From the NCBI GenBank assembly GCA_963669155.1, contig OZ022597.1, positions 17,173,410 through 17,237,409 of the forward strand: a DNA stretch of 64,000 nt, given 5' to 3'. The notes beneath the pieces are model-generated. The model searched no databases. It saw only the letters and a list, made by a program, of their open reading frames with translations, and had not been told where the DNA came from. The position numbers and the translations under genes were made by a program. The DNA comes from Arbacia lixula. Its lineage: Eukaryota > Echinodermata > Echinoidea > Arbacioida > Arbaciidae. This document shows positions 12,090 through 22,740 of this stretch, one piece after another; within the stretch, counting starts at the first letter, position 1; each line of letters starts with the position of its first letter.

Positions 12090-12268
12090 TTGTTTTTACG
12101 ACCATAGTTCGTTTTATCTCTGTTATCTGGAGTCTTTTGGCCATGAACTTCTTCAGGGGCAGATCATCAGATCGTGTCCCGACGTTGTTATCTCGCGAGG
12201 GATCCTCAAATAGATCGGACATGTTCGAGGTGGTCGCTCTAGCGGCAACATTATGCATGCCGTCATGA
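12090..12268 (+). CDS. Candidate terminal exon of a membrane protein
   Basis: An acceptor (aaatttcacag) at 12,079-12,089 is followed by two bases completing a codon and 58 open codons to a TGA at 12,266-12,268. The frame begins VFTTIVRFISVIWSLLAMNF, a plausible membrane helix, and continues as a hydrophilic tail with FRGRSSDRVP, SREGSSNRSD and a final AATLCMPS. Base composition is more GC-rich than the surroundings. No family is recognised and no upstream exon was found, so a chance open frame remains possible. A minus-strand frame over the same bases has no splice or domain support. Confidence 0.35.
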
Positions 12269-13165
12269 ATTCTGCCATTAAAGGGGATCAGCGCCGTTAA
12301 AGACACGTTGATTTAGTGATAAAACAGACATAAAGGAACCATATTGGTGAACAATTAATCATTTGTATTATGTATACAACATGTACAATCTTACGTTGTT
12401 CGAACGATGTGTTACTAACGGCAACCCCAAAGCTTGTCCGAGATTCATCCTGTCCTTAACCTAATATATTCAGGATGCATTCCATCAATTGGAACTGAAT
12501 CACTATTAGGCCCATTTACAATGGCGAGCAAAAAATACGGTAAAGTAAAAGTAAAAGGTGAGACATGTACGATGAAGGACGGCTCAAAGAAGACAACGAA
12601 TGTGGTATTTACAGACAGGTGGTCGCTATAAAAGCAGGTTACACAAAGGGCCTATGGTGATCGATTTTCTTCGAGCTCGCCACCTCAAAGTACTCTTGAA
12701 ATAAATATCATGGCATATTTACAGGTTTACTAAATTAGAAAAATAAGTTCTCACTAATCTATGTAAAATTATCCACTAAAAACGAATTCCACATTTTTTG
12801 CCTCAATAAAGTATCAATTTAACGAAAAAAAATTTAAAAAAATCGCACGTCTCCAGTTACGCCAGAGAAGTCAAAATGCCATAGATTGTACGGAAGTCAA
12901 CAATAGACCATTTTCGTAATGTATTCACAACTTTCCCCCTAACTGCGTAGTAACACGTTATTGCATTCCCCTGTATCTTGTCATTCAGATTCAAGCAATG
13001 GAGTGCACTTTGAATCTATTAGTTGTTGCTACTCGGACAAACCTCGGACAAGCTTTGGGGTTCCCATTGGTAACGTATTGTTTGGACGGCGTGAAAAAAA
13101 CACTTTATTCCTACATCATGAAGGTCGCTTTTCCGGCATACTCTGTTTTGTAGGAATCCCAATTA
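12269..13165. other. Spacer with a motif repeated near 60.3 kb
   Basis: No gene recognised. The phrase cccaaagcttgtccgag near 12,427 recurs near 60,310 and may belong to a dispersed repeat. A small frame at 12,434-12,631 has a lysine-rich end (MASKKYGKVKVKGETC) but no recognisable domain. Confidence 0.4.
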
Positions 13166-13350
13166 ATGAAGTTGGAGCGTGACTGTGACGTCGCAAACTG
13201 CGTCAACCGTGACGTCAATGAAACTAATTTGGGACTTTTATCTGGCCTTAATAATACCGCGGAGGAAACAAAACAAGGAAAAGGATTAAGCGCAGACTAT
13301 GTGGTTGAATCAAATCCATATTTCCACGGACACCTGTGTAGAAGTGGGGA
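13166..13350 (+). CDS. Candidate first coding exon, possible SH2 start
   Basis: ATG at 13,166 opens a frame of 61 codons running to a strong donor, ga|gtaagtac, at 13,351. The last residues, NPYFHGHLCRSG, resemble the opening strand of an SH2 phosphotyrosine-binding domain (W/Y-Y/F-H-G-x-L/I-x-R). SH2 domains often start shortly after the N-terminus in adaptor proteins. The frame before it is hydrophilic and unremarkable. The exon ends two bases into a codon. A possible partner exon lies at 14,997. The call depends on a short match. Confidence 0.3.
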
Positions 13351-13742
13351 GTAAGTACAGTTGCATGCAATCAGACAATCGGAGTTTACGATCGGCATTC
13401 TTTAAACATTCCCGCCATGTTCATTTCGAAGAAAGGAGGTGGGAGGCATGTACTTTTGGCAAAATATGAGAAAAACCCATGCGATACAGACACAATGGCA
13501 GTAATTGTAATCTCAGTGATATTCACTTTCAGTGCAAGTAGTGCTGTGTAGAGTCGGTTGTTCCTCGGGATCGACTATAACATTCTGCAGTGCTACTAAA
13601 TTCTGAGGCTGAGGAGAACTCGAAGTGTATTACAGCTTGAAGTATTTTATTCGGCACTGAGCTCTTACATTTGATGATATTTATATATTTTGCTGTCTCT
13701 GCTCTACGGGTATTTCTCTCTTCCTCTCTCTCTCTCCCTCTC

Positions 13743-13776
<34 letters not shown>

Positions 13777-14996
13777 ATTTCCCTGCTTGACGAATATCAT
13801 TCTCGTCTAAAGTATATATTTACGTCTATCTGATATCTCTGGAAATATACTGGTTCTCCCAAAAGATACAAATTAATGAAGTTAACGTTAAATTCGTTGA
13901 TAGGCCAGTGGATTTATCATAATTCATAGATCTTCTACATGAGCTGGACCTTCCTACGTCACAATTCTACGATTTCACCAGGATCATCTGAGAATTTTAA
14001 CAGCCCCATAAAATCCAGGGTCGTTCGTCTGGAAAGTGGACATTGAAGCGTACAATTTGACATCGGGCGGGGAGAAGAAAACTGACTTACAATAAGGTAA
14101 CAATAGCGTTCTATAATGCCAACTTGATATCCCATTAACCATCTTTTCCTGGATTGTCTCCTTCGTTGTTACAGTTGGTAAGATATTATCATTCACTTTA
14201 TTTTCTTCTTGCTCTTGATTCTCATGTTTTTCTGTCCCTTCTGTTCTGCTCGTATATGCATATGACTGTCTCTCCTTCCCCATTTCTTGTTACCTCCTCC
14301 CAGTCATTCTTCTTTTCTTTCTTCCTCAACCTTTTAAGTGATGAAACGAGGTTGTGTAAACCCAAAACAGATTTTTCTTTAATGGTTGTCTTTGCTCAAT
14401 CGCTCAGTTGTTAAGCACTTTACCCGAACATGTACTGGACAGTATACATGGTCTAATAGCTTTTTTGAAAAAGAAATTTATAATATTTTTGTTTAGTTAC
14501 GGAAAATCTATTGCAGGTTCGACTGTGCAATTTCGCATTGACATCGTGTATCTTCAATCTATAATATACATCGATATGCTATCGATAGTTACCGTTTAAT
14601 GATTATGTTTTGTTTTTGTTAAGTTATCTTTTACTTTATTACTTTTGTGTAATTGTAGTTCTGGTTATAATTGTAGATTTAGTTAGACAGTCTTCGCGTT
14701 ATTTTCATAAATTTATTTTTCAAAAGTGTCAAAAGTGTTTCTAACACTTACTATTACACATGCATTTCGAAGAACGCCATTTCGTCTGGTACATGAATGG
14801 TTGATACTGAATTCTTAATGTTGAAGGAAGAAATTCATGCTGTTCTGGATGAGCAAAAAGCGTAGGATGGTCCAAGAATACTATCACGCTAACAATCCAT
14901 GAATATGCAATCACCGCTAAACAACGCCGCTGATGGTATCGGAATGCATGACAGAATTTCAGTGAGTTTTTATTGTCTCCAAGAGGAAACAGCTAG
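13351..14996. other. Possible intron with (CT)n tract
   Basis: It contains a pyrimidine tract at about 13,718-13,785. No domain was recognised in it. If the two flanking candidate exons are real, this is one intron. Confidence 0.3.
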
Positions 14997-15102
14997 AGAC
15001 TGTCTTCTTTCTGACGGCAATGAACTTGAGAAAGTAATATTTATAAAGAGAACTGCCAATGGCATAGTAACGGCAATGGATAGAACTGTATGGGCAGAGT
15101 AT
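14997..15102 (+). CDS. Candidate second exon of SH2-like protein
   Basis: Acceptor ...aacagctag at 14,996 leaves one base to complete the codon split at 13,350, so the joint frame reads ...CRSGE-DCLLSDGNELEKV-IFIKRTANG. The spacing from the HGxLxR block to LL fits an SH2 helix, and FIKR sits where the FLVR arginine strand is expected. The gap between LL and FIKR is two to three residues longer than usual. No clean donor ends the exon: gtaacg near 15,069 and gtatgg near 15,088 are both weak. The frame stays open to 15,153, so the given end is arbitrary. Confidence 0.22.
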
Positions 15103-15153
15103 TCCGTCTTCAGCATCGCAATATATATTTTGGCATTACATGTATTCTTATAA

Positions 15154-15897
15154 TCTTTACAATGCATATTACGCGATAGAATCATGTTGGAGCTGTTGGA
15201 ACATGTGTAATGCAACCTTCAGTATTAGAGTAGTGAAACTTCCTACATTAAGCCTTTGTGTGTCAGATAAGCTGCTGCGTTGGTATGTGATTTACGTGTC
15301 TTTCTTGTGAATAAAGTCACCCAAAGGGTTAAGGATTGAGTCGAGATGGACGGTTCGTTGCTTTCGATGATATTTATTTTATTCATTGCTTTTTTCAAAC
15401 ACTTACAAAATACAATCAGTACATGAAATAATCTGCATGTTAACATTATCATATATGTGTTTTCCTTTTTTAATGATATTTATATTCTTCACTGGTTCTT
15501 AAAAACAATAACAAAATTAGAAATGAAAATATTCTACATGTTAACATGATTATATAGAACATGATTTTACATTTACATCGAAATATCACAACTGAACGGT
15601 CCACGCAGAACACCTGTAGGAGGCCCGTAGCGGGCCGCAAGTCACATGCAGTTAACTCGCATGTAGTACGCAACTTGCCCGTGGAGCTGTGGCCATGCAC
15701 CGGAAACGCGAGAACTTTTCATTATCAACGGATTTGTTTGCATGTGTATTATATATTTTCCCTATAAAAACATCTATAACACAATTGTATAACATAAAAG
15801 AAAATTGTCATAACAGCTGGATTTGTTTTTATTTGTGTATATTGATGTTATTCATAGCAACATGTTAACGCGAACGATTGTATAATAAATAACATAT
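15154..15897. other. Non-coding stretch
   Basis: No feature was recognised apart from a short direct repeat of about 60 bp (gatatttat...ctgcatgttaacat) near 15,367-15,447 and 15,475-15,548. Confidence 0.4.
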
Positions 15898-16110
15898 TTA
15901 TATATTTATTTATTTCACGTTTTATTTAGTCAGGGTTGTCCTTTCAGTGTCGAGGACTGCTTTCTAAAGGAGCCTTGTGATACAAATCACGTAAACATAA
16001 CAAAATAGGTAACATTCAAATACAATTAATACAAAGATAACAATAACAAAGACTAAAAAAAACATATGAAAAGAAAACGGCTGGATTACCCTGGCCCTGC
16101 TATGTGTATA
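15898..16110 (-). mobile_element. CR1/L2-like LINE 3' tail
   Basis: The plus strand starts tatttatttatttcac and ends ggctggattaccctggccct. On the minus strand this is the 'agggccagggtaatcc...aataaata' ending of CR1/L2-type elements, comparable to the tails near 2.9, 41.3 and 47.3 kb. No coding sequence remains. Confidence 0.5.
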
Positions 16111-16439
16111 TTATATAACTGTTCTTTACAGCGGTCCAGTTAGAAGTCATATTTAGCCAAAATAAATATGAAAGAAAAAATAAATCAATAAAAGTTAAAC
16201 AAAACAACTTATTGCAAATTACACTTACAAAGTCAGTCGAATGAAACTATTGGTAAGACCACATATATTATATTTAGAAAGAGGGTTCTAGGAGTTCAAG
16301 TTTGGATTTTTAAGCAATTTTAAAGGAAGAAAACAAAATATTGTATTCACATTAATACAACTACACTTCTAAAGTGCTCCCTTATTTAGTGGTGTAGCCC
16401 AAAGTCATCTACCATGTTCACGACAATAGAGGGAGTGGT

Positions 16440-16512
16440 TGACTTCTGCAAAGTAGTGCCCCTGTATAGAAGAGTTGCGACAACTCAGAATTTGACGCCA
16501 TGTTGTTTCCAT
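16440..16512 (-). repeat. Dispersed repeat, copy 1 (inverted to 17.5 kb)
   Basis: The reverse complement reads ggaaacaacatggcgtc...gtcgcaactcttctataca and matches the plus strand at 17,520-17,600. The pair are inverted copies about 1.1 kb apart. Confidence 0.75.
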
Positions 16513-16849
16513 TATTTGTGCCGCTCTCTCGAGCGCACCGCAGCTGTGTGTGTATAAACTGTGCGCGCGCTATAGGATTTATAGTAACACCGTCTCCGAA
16601 GCTTTTGACACAATCTCATCTTGGTCCAAGATGAAAATCTGATGATTTTGTTTATTATTCGATACTCAATGTTTGTTATGCATAGAGCTAGAGGAGCGGA
16701 GAGAAGGAATACAGGAGAAATGATGCAAACCACATTTAAATCAACGTTTATTGTGGCCATCGGAAATGACATGCTGATCTGATTCTAGCATATAATTCTG
16801 TTTCTCCACATCTTTCATTAATTAATTCCAATCTTAGTCGGTTCCGTCC

Positions 16850-17138
16850 ATTTCTCTCTCTTTCTCTCTCTGTCAATTTCTGAACTAACCTTGCTCTCCT
16901 GTATAACTTTTCGGGCTCTCAGTCTCGTGTCTTTCTTTCTGGACTACCATGCACATCCCAATTCAATTCTCTTTCCCTTCACCAGCCAGTCACCAACCCC
17001 TCTCTGTCTGTCTCTCTCTCTCTCCCTTGTCCACCCCCTTTTTTCTCTCTCCCCCTCCCTTCCCCAACCCCTTTCTCGCTCAGTATCCATCCCTTTCCGC
17101 CCCCCTTTCTCTCCCTTCTCCACTTTTTTTTCTCTCCC

Positions 17139-17188
<50 letters not shown>

Positions 17189-17222
17189 CCCCACCTCCTT
17201 TCTCTCCCCCCCCCCCTCACTC
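16850..17222. repeat. (CT)n-rich tract
   Basis: A long polypyrimidine stretch, with a perfect (ct)n core at about 17,142-17,183. Frames on either strand are Ser/Leu/Pro or Arg/Glu runs without gene character. Confidence 0.95.
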
Positions 17223-17519
17223 TCAATGTTGGAACTATCTTGCTCTCATGGCCTTTCTCGACTCCCGTTTGTAGTTAAGCACAGTTGGATAGATATTGGA
17301 GTCACTTGTGTAAAATTTGTTAGATGAGCATGGTAAATTTTATTTTCACTTCATTTATTAAAGAAAATAAAGATCAATCATTTTGTTGACTGGTACTCAG
17401 TAATACTCAGAATGACACTTTCTCTATCCTTCTCTGAAAAGCAGAAAAGCGTTCTTCGTTGTAAACAATACAGAAAACACACAACCGAAGTTCGAACAAG
17501 GGATCTGCGTTCGAAAGTT

Positions 17520-17600
17520 GGAAACAACATGGCGTCCAGAGACCACGTGACCATTTGTCATGTCGCAACTCTTCTATACAGGGACACTACTGCAAAGATT
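17520..17600 (+). repeat. Dispersed repeat, copy 2
   Basis: Partner of the copy at 16,440. It contains aacaacatggcgtcc and gtcgcaactcttctataca, separated by about 15 bp not shared with the other copy. Confidence 0.75.
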
Positions 17601-17787
17601 ACGGCTGCTGTGCCCATCTTCCAATCGAGCTTATAAATTAGGATCATTTAAAGCGGACAGCCACTTGTGTTTCATGTATCGAGAGCAATTCGCTTTCTCG
17701 GGATTGCAGGCATTATAACCCCCATGTTTAGGACCAGCGAAATTGAACACTGAACGAACATATGACGAACACATATCGTTCCAGGAG

Positions 17788-17826
17788 GAACCAAATATGC
17801 CGTGATTTACAAGGCATATTTGGTTC
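17788..17826. repeat. Short perfect-arm palindrome
   Basis: The arms gaaccaaatatgcc and ggcatatttggttc are separated by 11 bases. Function unknown; it could be one end of a larger repeat. Confidence 0.6.
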
Positions 17827-18663
17827 ATTGTTATATGTGGTTCCTTTCCGTATTATTAGCCTAGTTCCCTAGACCATGTTTGCAAATTGCTCTCATCGCT
17901 CTGTAGACGCGATGGTTTTGGCGGGGGTAGGGGTCCACGCAACTAATAATTTGGGAAAATACAAATATATACAAAAATTAAGGTCATCTGGCATGCTAAT
18001 GCATGATTTATTGTATGCAGCTATACGCAAATTAGTCTTGTTAGTTGCCTAGATCCCCTGTTGCACATTGACTTATGGCCTTCCGTTTGATGGCTTTGAT
18101 TTGTTTGGGCCCTGCAAAAGTTGTACCCATATTCAAGAAGGACCTCATTTCAGATTGTAGCAAATATAGACTCACTTCTATCCTTCCATTATTTCCCAAG
18201 GTTCTCGAGAGAGTTGTTTACAATCGTATCTACAATTTCATGATGTGTAATATCTCCTTTGCTCCAACCAATACGGGTGTAGAACGAATTACTCTGCCGA
18301 ATTTGCTGTAATCAATCTTTATGATAAAATCCTGAATTGTGTCTGAATAAGCATGCAATAGCTATTTTTATGGATTTATCAATTTAGTATTTGATACCCT
18401 GTCGCATACAATACTAGGCCTATTAGCAAAATTGCGTTATTACGGGATTCGGGGCATATCACTTCTTTGGTTTCAGGGATATCTAGCTGACAGAAAATAA
18501 ACTGTGTATAACTCACATACTTCTGATTTCTTGTTTCTTACACCTGGTGTACCACAGGGTTCACTACTTGATCCTTTATTGTTTCTAATATATATCAATG
18601 ATATAATAAATTCCCCACATCCTTGTGACTACGTTCTTTTTGCAGTAGACACTGCTTTAGTTT

Positions 18664-19075
18664 TTTTTTTTTTTATGGTATAGAGGGTCTTTCCCATCGC
18701 AGTCCGGACTCTCCGGAGACTGAATTAAGAGGGATGTTACAATGTGAGCCCTGGTCGCTGGATACAAGAACATATCATGCACACATATGTGCACCATCTC
18801 CACTCCCTGGGGAGTATTCCTTGCCCGCTGCACGATATCGGCGCTGGGTCAAGATCATTGACATAATCATCCACCTCCTACCAGGTACTGTACCCATTTA
18901 AACTCCTGGGTGGAGAGCAGCAATGTGGATAAAGTATCTTGCTGAAGGACACAAGTGCCATGGGTGGGATTTGTGTCCTTCAGCAAGATACTTTATCCAC
19001 ATTGCTGCTCTCCACCCAGGAGTATAAATGGGTACCTGGTAGGAGGTGGATGATTATATCAATGATCTTCTGAGG
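18664..19075. mobile_element. Inverted pair of SINE-like sequences
   Basis: The insertion begins with a poly-T run, suggesting a retroposed copy in minus orientation. At 18,852-19,068 there is a long palindrome: the right half reads ttgtgtccttcagcaagata...gtataaatgggtacctgg, and the left half is its reverse complement with few differences. Arms are about 100 bp around a spacer near 18,960. The 'gtgtccttgrgcaag...tttatccacattgct...taaatgggtacctgg' phrase is a recurrent SINE body in invertebrate genomes. It interrupts the LINE after its catalytic box. Confidence 0.7.
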
Positions 19076-19565
19076 AAAGCATTTACATTTTGATCAATAA
19101 AGTGAATGTTCATTTAATGCATGTTCACAATTAGCTTTTGTGCAATAGATTATCTCTAAACATTGTAGAAACTCCATTTGTTGTTTTCAGACATAGGCAA
19201 GACCTAAATACTTGTTAAAATGATGATCCCTTATACATCAACAACATTAGAATTAAGCAATGTCCTGTGGTTACATATCTTGGAGTGCTTGAAGATATGT
19301 ATTTATGTTGGGATTTACATATAAATTTTGTTTGCGGAAAAATATCACGTAACATTGGTATCATGAATAATCTGAACTCACTATTCCACGTAAATTCTTG
19401 TTAATGATGTGCAATGCATTCATAGTGCCTCACATCACTAATTGCAATGCGTTATGAGGTTCGTTGCATCCTTCTAAATTAGTCAGACTTCATCGCTTAT
19501 ACAGAACAGAATCCTCCGTATTCTGTGCCAGTTCTCATTACCTTGAATCTTCGAACGTTGCTTAA

Positions 19566-19952
19566 AGGGCATATACTGTACTGAGAAGGCAAAAAAGCCT
19601 TCAAAATGTAATTGTTAGCAATCTTCTTGCCAATGGTCTTAAATTCGTGTATTGTCTATTTTAGAAGCTTGCTGAAAGTTATTTGCCCTCAAATGATCCA
19701 CATATGGAGTAATTAGTTATTAATGATTAAATCCTCAAAATGTTCGGCCCGAACATTTTGAGGATTTAATCATTATGATTTAATCATTAATGATTTAATC
19801 ACTCATTACTCCAAATATAGATCATTTGAGGGCAAATACCTTTCAGCAAGCTTCTAAAATAGACAATACATGAATTTAAGACCATTGGCAAGAAGATTGC
19901 TAACAATTACATTTTGAAGGTTTTTTTGCCTTCCCAGTACAGTATATGACCT
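19566..19952. mobile_element. Palindromic TTAA-target miniature DNA element
   Basis: A 387-bp element is flanked by TTAA at 19,562-19,565 and 19,953-19,956. Its ends are inverted copies: agggcatatactg on the left and, reverse-complemented, aggtcatatactg on the right. The pairing continues almost to the centre (cgaacattttgagg on both sides of a cggcccg core near 19,748). The right half has about 25 extra bases. Deleting the element plus one TTAA restores the LINE frame as TLNLRTLL-NVFDMNTMQ, which fixes the borders. It has no coding capacity. TTAA targets are used by piggyBac and Kolobok superfamilies; which applies is not decided. Confidence 0.85.
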
Positions 19953-20372
19953 TTAATGTTTTTGATATGAATACAATGCAAATTGCCTGTTTAATGCGTA
20001 GATATTTTTCAAACCTAATATCTCATGCACATGTTTTCACTGAATGCTGAAATTCATCAGTACAATACCTTTTTAATCTGTTAAATTCCAACTGTGGAAA
20101 GTTAAATGCAAAATACTCTTTCCAAATCAGCCCGTTGTTTAGGTCCAGTAACCTAGAATTCATTACAGCCCACATTCAGAATGCAAAGTTCTTATAAACA
20201 GTGTCAAAATAAAATGTAAGCCAAATTACAAAGGTTAACTGACTGGCAATGGAAGCCACGTTGCTCAGCAATGTGTTTCTTTTGTAATAGCTTTAAACAC
20301 CACATGGCCGAGTTAATTCGACTCATCTTCTAAAAGCCCTTATACCATATGTTTTATCATACAGGTAACCTA

Positions 20373-20402
20373 GGCTCTGTGGCGCACTGGATGCATCGCA
20401 TT
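20373..20402 (+). ncRNA. tRNA-Arg-like 5' fragment
   Basis: The bases ggctctgtggcgcactgga resemble the first third of animal tRNA-Arg(TCT), covering the acceptor 5' strand and the A-box region. The remainder does not fold as a tRNA and no B box follows. It could be the head of a decayed tRNA-derived SINE or chance. Confidence 0.2.
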
Positions 20403-20579
20403 CTTAATTCTTTTGTCTATCCTTTTCGCAGCTAGGAGCCGTGCCTAATCTATTGTTACCCGCGTTTTTTTCGGTTTGCCTGATTTTGCCCTAAGGGTAT
20501 TATGTAATAGTAAGTGACGTGACACATATGGGAGAACATGATTGGTAGATTTTGTTTTGGTATGATGGAAAGAGGGTCC

Positions 20580-20838
20580 GAGGGTACATGAGTTTGAGGG
20601 AGTGGTGTGAGAAGCTATTTTACCGTAATTGACGCTTTTTTTTCACCCACGGGGAGGAGTCCTGTGGGCGGGAGAGAGTCGGGGAAGTCTGGGGACTTGC
20701 TGCATGAGAGTGAGTGTATCCGCCCCAACTCCAGCTGCCACTGTTTCTGCTGTCATGAGCGGGAATTGCAGACGGCCGTCATGTGGACACAAATTCCTCC
20801 GGGAGGCAGGCAACAGGGTCTTCAATTCTTCAAAATAA
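20580..20838 (+). CDS. Candidate first exon before the TMEM53-like gene
   Basis: A CpG-richer block ends in a strong donor, aact|gtaagt, at 20,839. A frame with ATG at 20,779 gives a short start, MWTQIPPGGRQQGLQFFKIT, ending on a codon boundary. An overlapping frame from 20,756 stops just before the donor. The block could be the 5' untranslated exon and start of the gene at 23-25 kb, but no continuous join was found. Support is only the donor and base composition. Confidence 0.25.
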
Positions 20839-21574
20839 CTGTAAGTCTGAAACATGCCAGTTTGTGGGGGGTTTCTACAACTGTTTAATTTCTGTATAGG
20901 CAAGTCTTTCAGATTAAAGTTTGACTCTCTAAAAATCAGTGCTTTCAACTAAAGTGAACATTTTAAATGCAAACAATTTCAAATTGAATGATTTCTTCTC
21001 GTTCGGAAACTGAACGTATGTATTTTTCAGCAAAAACTGAAATGTGTTTGTCATATGTCATAAACGCCCTCTTTTGGCAAGCAACAAAAGTCGGCCATTT
21101 TATGTCAGCCATGTCGAAGTTTGAGGAAGCCTATATTGTTGGGTATTTCTCATTGATCGGTACCACCGTGTATTTACGGCATATATTTATATTGGAATGA
21201 AAATGAGAACTTCTTTAGCGTGGCTATATGTTTTGATAATCAATGGTTTATGCAACTTACGCATTTTGTTAACAAGCGGTCATAAGTAATGGTTGCTGCT
21301 TAAATGGAAGTATTGTACATAGCATAGGTATGAATTGTTCTAGCACTGGACATTATTATGCTAGTAAATGGCTATTATGGTAATTGGAGATATCGAGGAG
21401 ATATCCGGTTGCTGGCTTTATTTTTTTTTGCGAAGTCTGTTTGGTAAACCAAATAGTGTGATTATTGTCATTTTAAGATGTCGTGTGCTTTACAAGATAT
21501 AAAGTTAAAGCGTACAAGTTATACTTGGGTTGAATATACATTTATGGTGCGATGTAACTATATTTCAGACGTAA

Positions 21575-21880
21575 TCAAGGGTTCAGCCATCACGCGCCCT
21601 TGCACCCAGACCGGGCGGTGACTGTTCGGTTTCCTGGTCTCCTTCATCGACGTCGCCGAGCATCGAGGATCGCAAGTCAACCACCTCAGCTCGGGCATCG
21701 ACGTCCTACCGTGTAACCTCGAGAGCGGGTCTTTCGATGAACTCGCGCTTCAAAAATCAACGTTATCGCGATCGCGTCGTCAAGGCAACCGGGTTGTATT
21801 GACGCTGCACACTGCGCTGAACATTATCAACCGGCCATATGCAGGTTTTGATATCTGTACCGAAGATAGTTTGATGTAAA
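21575..21880 (+). CDS. Unidentified coding-like GC-rich segment
   Basis: After a possible acceptor (atatttcag) lies a 300-bp block with strong C/G preference at third codon positions in one frame. From a TGA near 21,620 the frame is open for about 90 codons to a TAA near 21,878. It includes GFLVSFIDVAEHRGS, SSGIDVLPCNLESGSFDE and INRPYAGFDICTEDSLM. It resembles host coding sequence more than anything around it, but no family is recognised and the frame has the upstream stop. It may be a broken exon. It lies between the candidate first exon and the TMEM53-like exons. Confidence 0.25.
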
Positions 21881-22264
21881 CCCATAATTTTATTTATTAC
21901 TTTTGATATATATATGACTAGTAGACAGAGTCAATCGGAAGATATTTGATTGTTTATCCATCCTCATTCCTATTTAAAGGTTATTGTATTGAGGCAACAT
22001 TTCACTGTTCAATTCAATTGATTATGTGTGTGTTATTGCGTTTCATTATAATCTGATTATTTCATGCATTCCTTATAATTAAAGTTTAATTTTGAAACTA
22101 CATAAACATTAGTTCCCATTTTTATTCATTATTTTATTTATGAAGAACCCCACAATGTGACAAACAGCATTCCTCCTCTCTAAATACTCTTTACCTGGTG
22201 CAAAATAGAATAAAATAAGTTAACAGCTTTAGCTCCCCGGTGTAATTATTTTATTTATCTGCAT

Positions 22265-22600
22265 GCTCTTTTTACACAGGTGTACCCAATTTATCAAGCC
22301 AGTGAGACACTTACGGGTAAACCTTTTTCTGCATTGTTTATACTTGCCCCGTGCTCGTATGGGCATTCTCATTTGACTCATGCATACTTATTTGCACTAG
22401 AAAATCCACCTCAATGCATGTCATGTAATTATACACTAACAATTAAACACATTCTCCTTGAATGTGTTGAACTTGCAAATATTCGTATCAACTTTTTGAT
22501 TGTCCTGACCTCAAGATATTATTTAGAGATATTTCGCGATTATGTGTTAACTTTCTAAAGAAGATCAATCTTTACACTAGATTTTAAGTGGGAAACTGAT
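22265..22600 (+). mobile_element. LINE C-terminal fragment with zinc-knuckle-like block
   Basis: The frame 22,280-22,558 reads YGHSHLTHAYLF, then NPPQCMSCNYTLTIKHILLEC. This is the 'GHTRLTHSYLL...PPxCxxCxxxLTxKHILxEC' signature found at the C-terminus of several LINE types. Nothing else of the element is visible upstream, so it is a short relic. Confidence 0.8.
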
Positions 22601-22659
22601 CGTATCCCAATCACAACAGGTATACCCTTGGGCAACGTATTTTATTCCAATTGCCTAGT

Positions 22660-22740
22660 CTTTTGGAGGAGACTTTAAACTGTCGATCCATTGTAAAGGA
22701 GAGTCACACCATTGGCACGTTAAAGAACATGCTTCTCTTT
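22660..22740 (+). repeat. Recurrent 'taaactgtcgatcc' SINE-like motif
   Basis: The phrase gactttaaactgtcgatcc...gagagtcacaccattggcacgttaaagaac is a conserved repeat body I recognise from many invertebrate genomes. It follows the LINE relic directly and may be that element's 3' region or a SINE that shares it. Confidence 0.45.

Larger units (their letters stand above)
18105..20230 (+). mobile_element. CR1-like LINE, decayed, with two insertions
   Basis: LINE blocks appear in order. KVVPIFKKDL and YRLTSILPLFPKVLERVVYN lie at about 18,118-18,215. [20 protein letters not shown] lies near 18,550. The catalytic box reads FAVDTALVF at about 18,638, where FADDT is expected. LNIVETPFVVFRHRQDL lies near 19,155, VVTYLGVLEDMYLCWDLHI near 19,270, and VFDMNTMQIACLM near 19,960. 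One catalytic aspartate is changed to valine and many stops and frame changes are present, so it is inactive. Two later insertions split it: an inverted SINE pair (about 18,664-19,075) and a TTAA-flanked palindromic element (19,566-19,952). It ends without a clear tail near 20,230. Confidence 0.88.

Noticed and set aside
12076-12306. Minus-strand frame of 76 codons
   Set aside because: It overlaps the plus-strand exon candidate, which has an acceptor and membrane-helix-like content; the minus frame has neither.
16891-17278. Two overlapping long Ser/Leu/Pro frames
   Set aside because: They lie in a polypyrimidine tract and are compositional artefacts.
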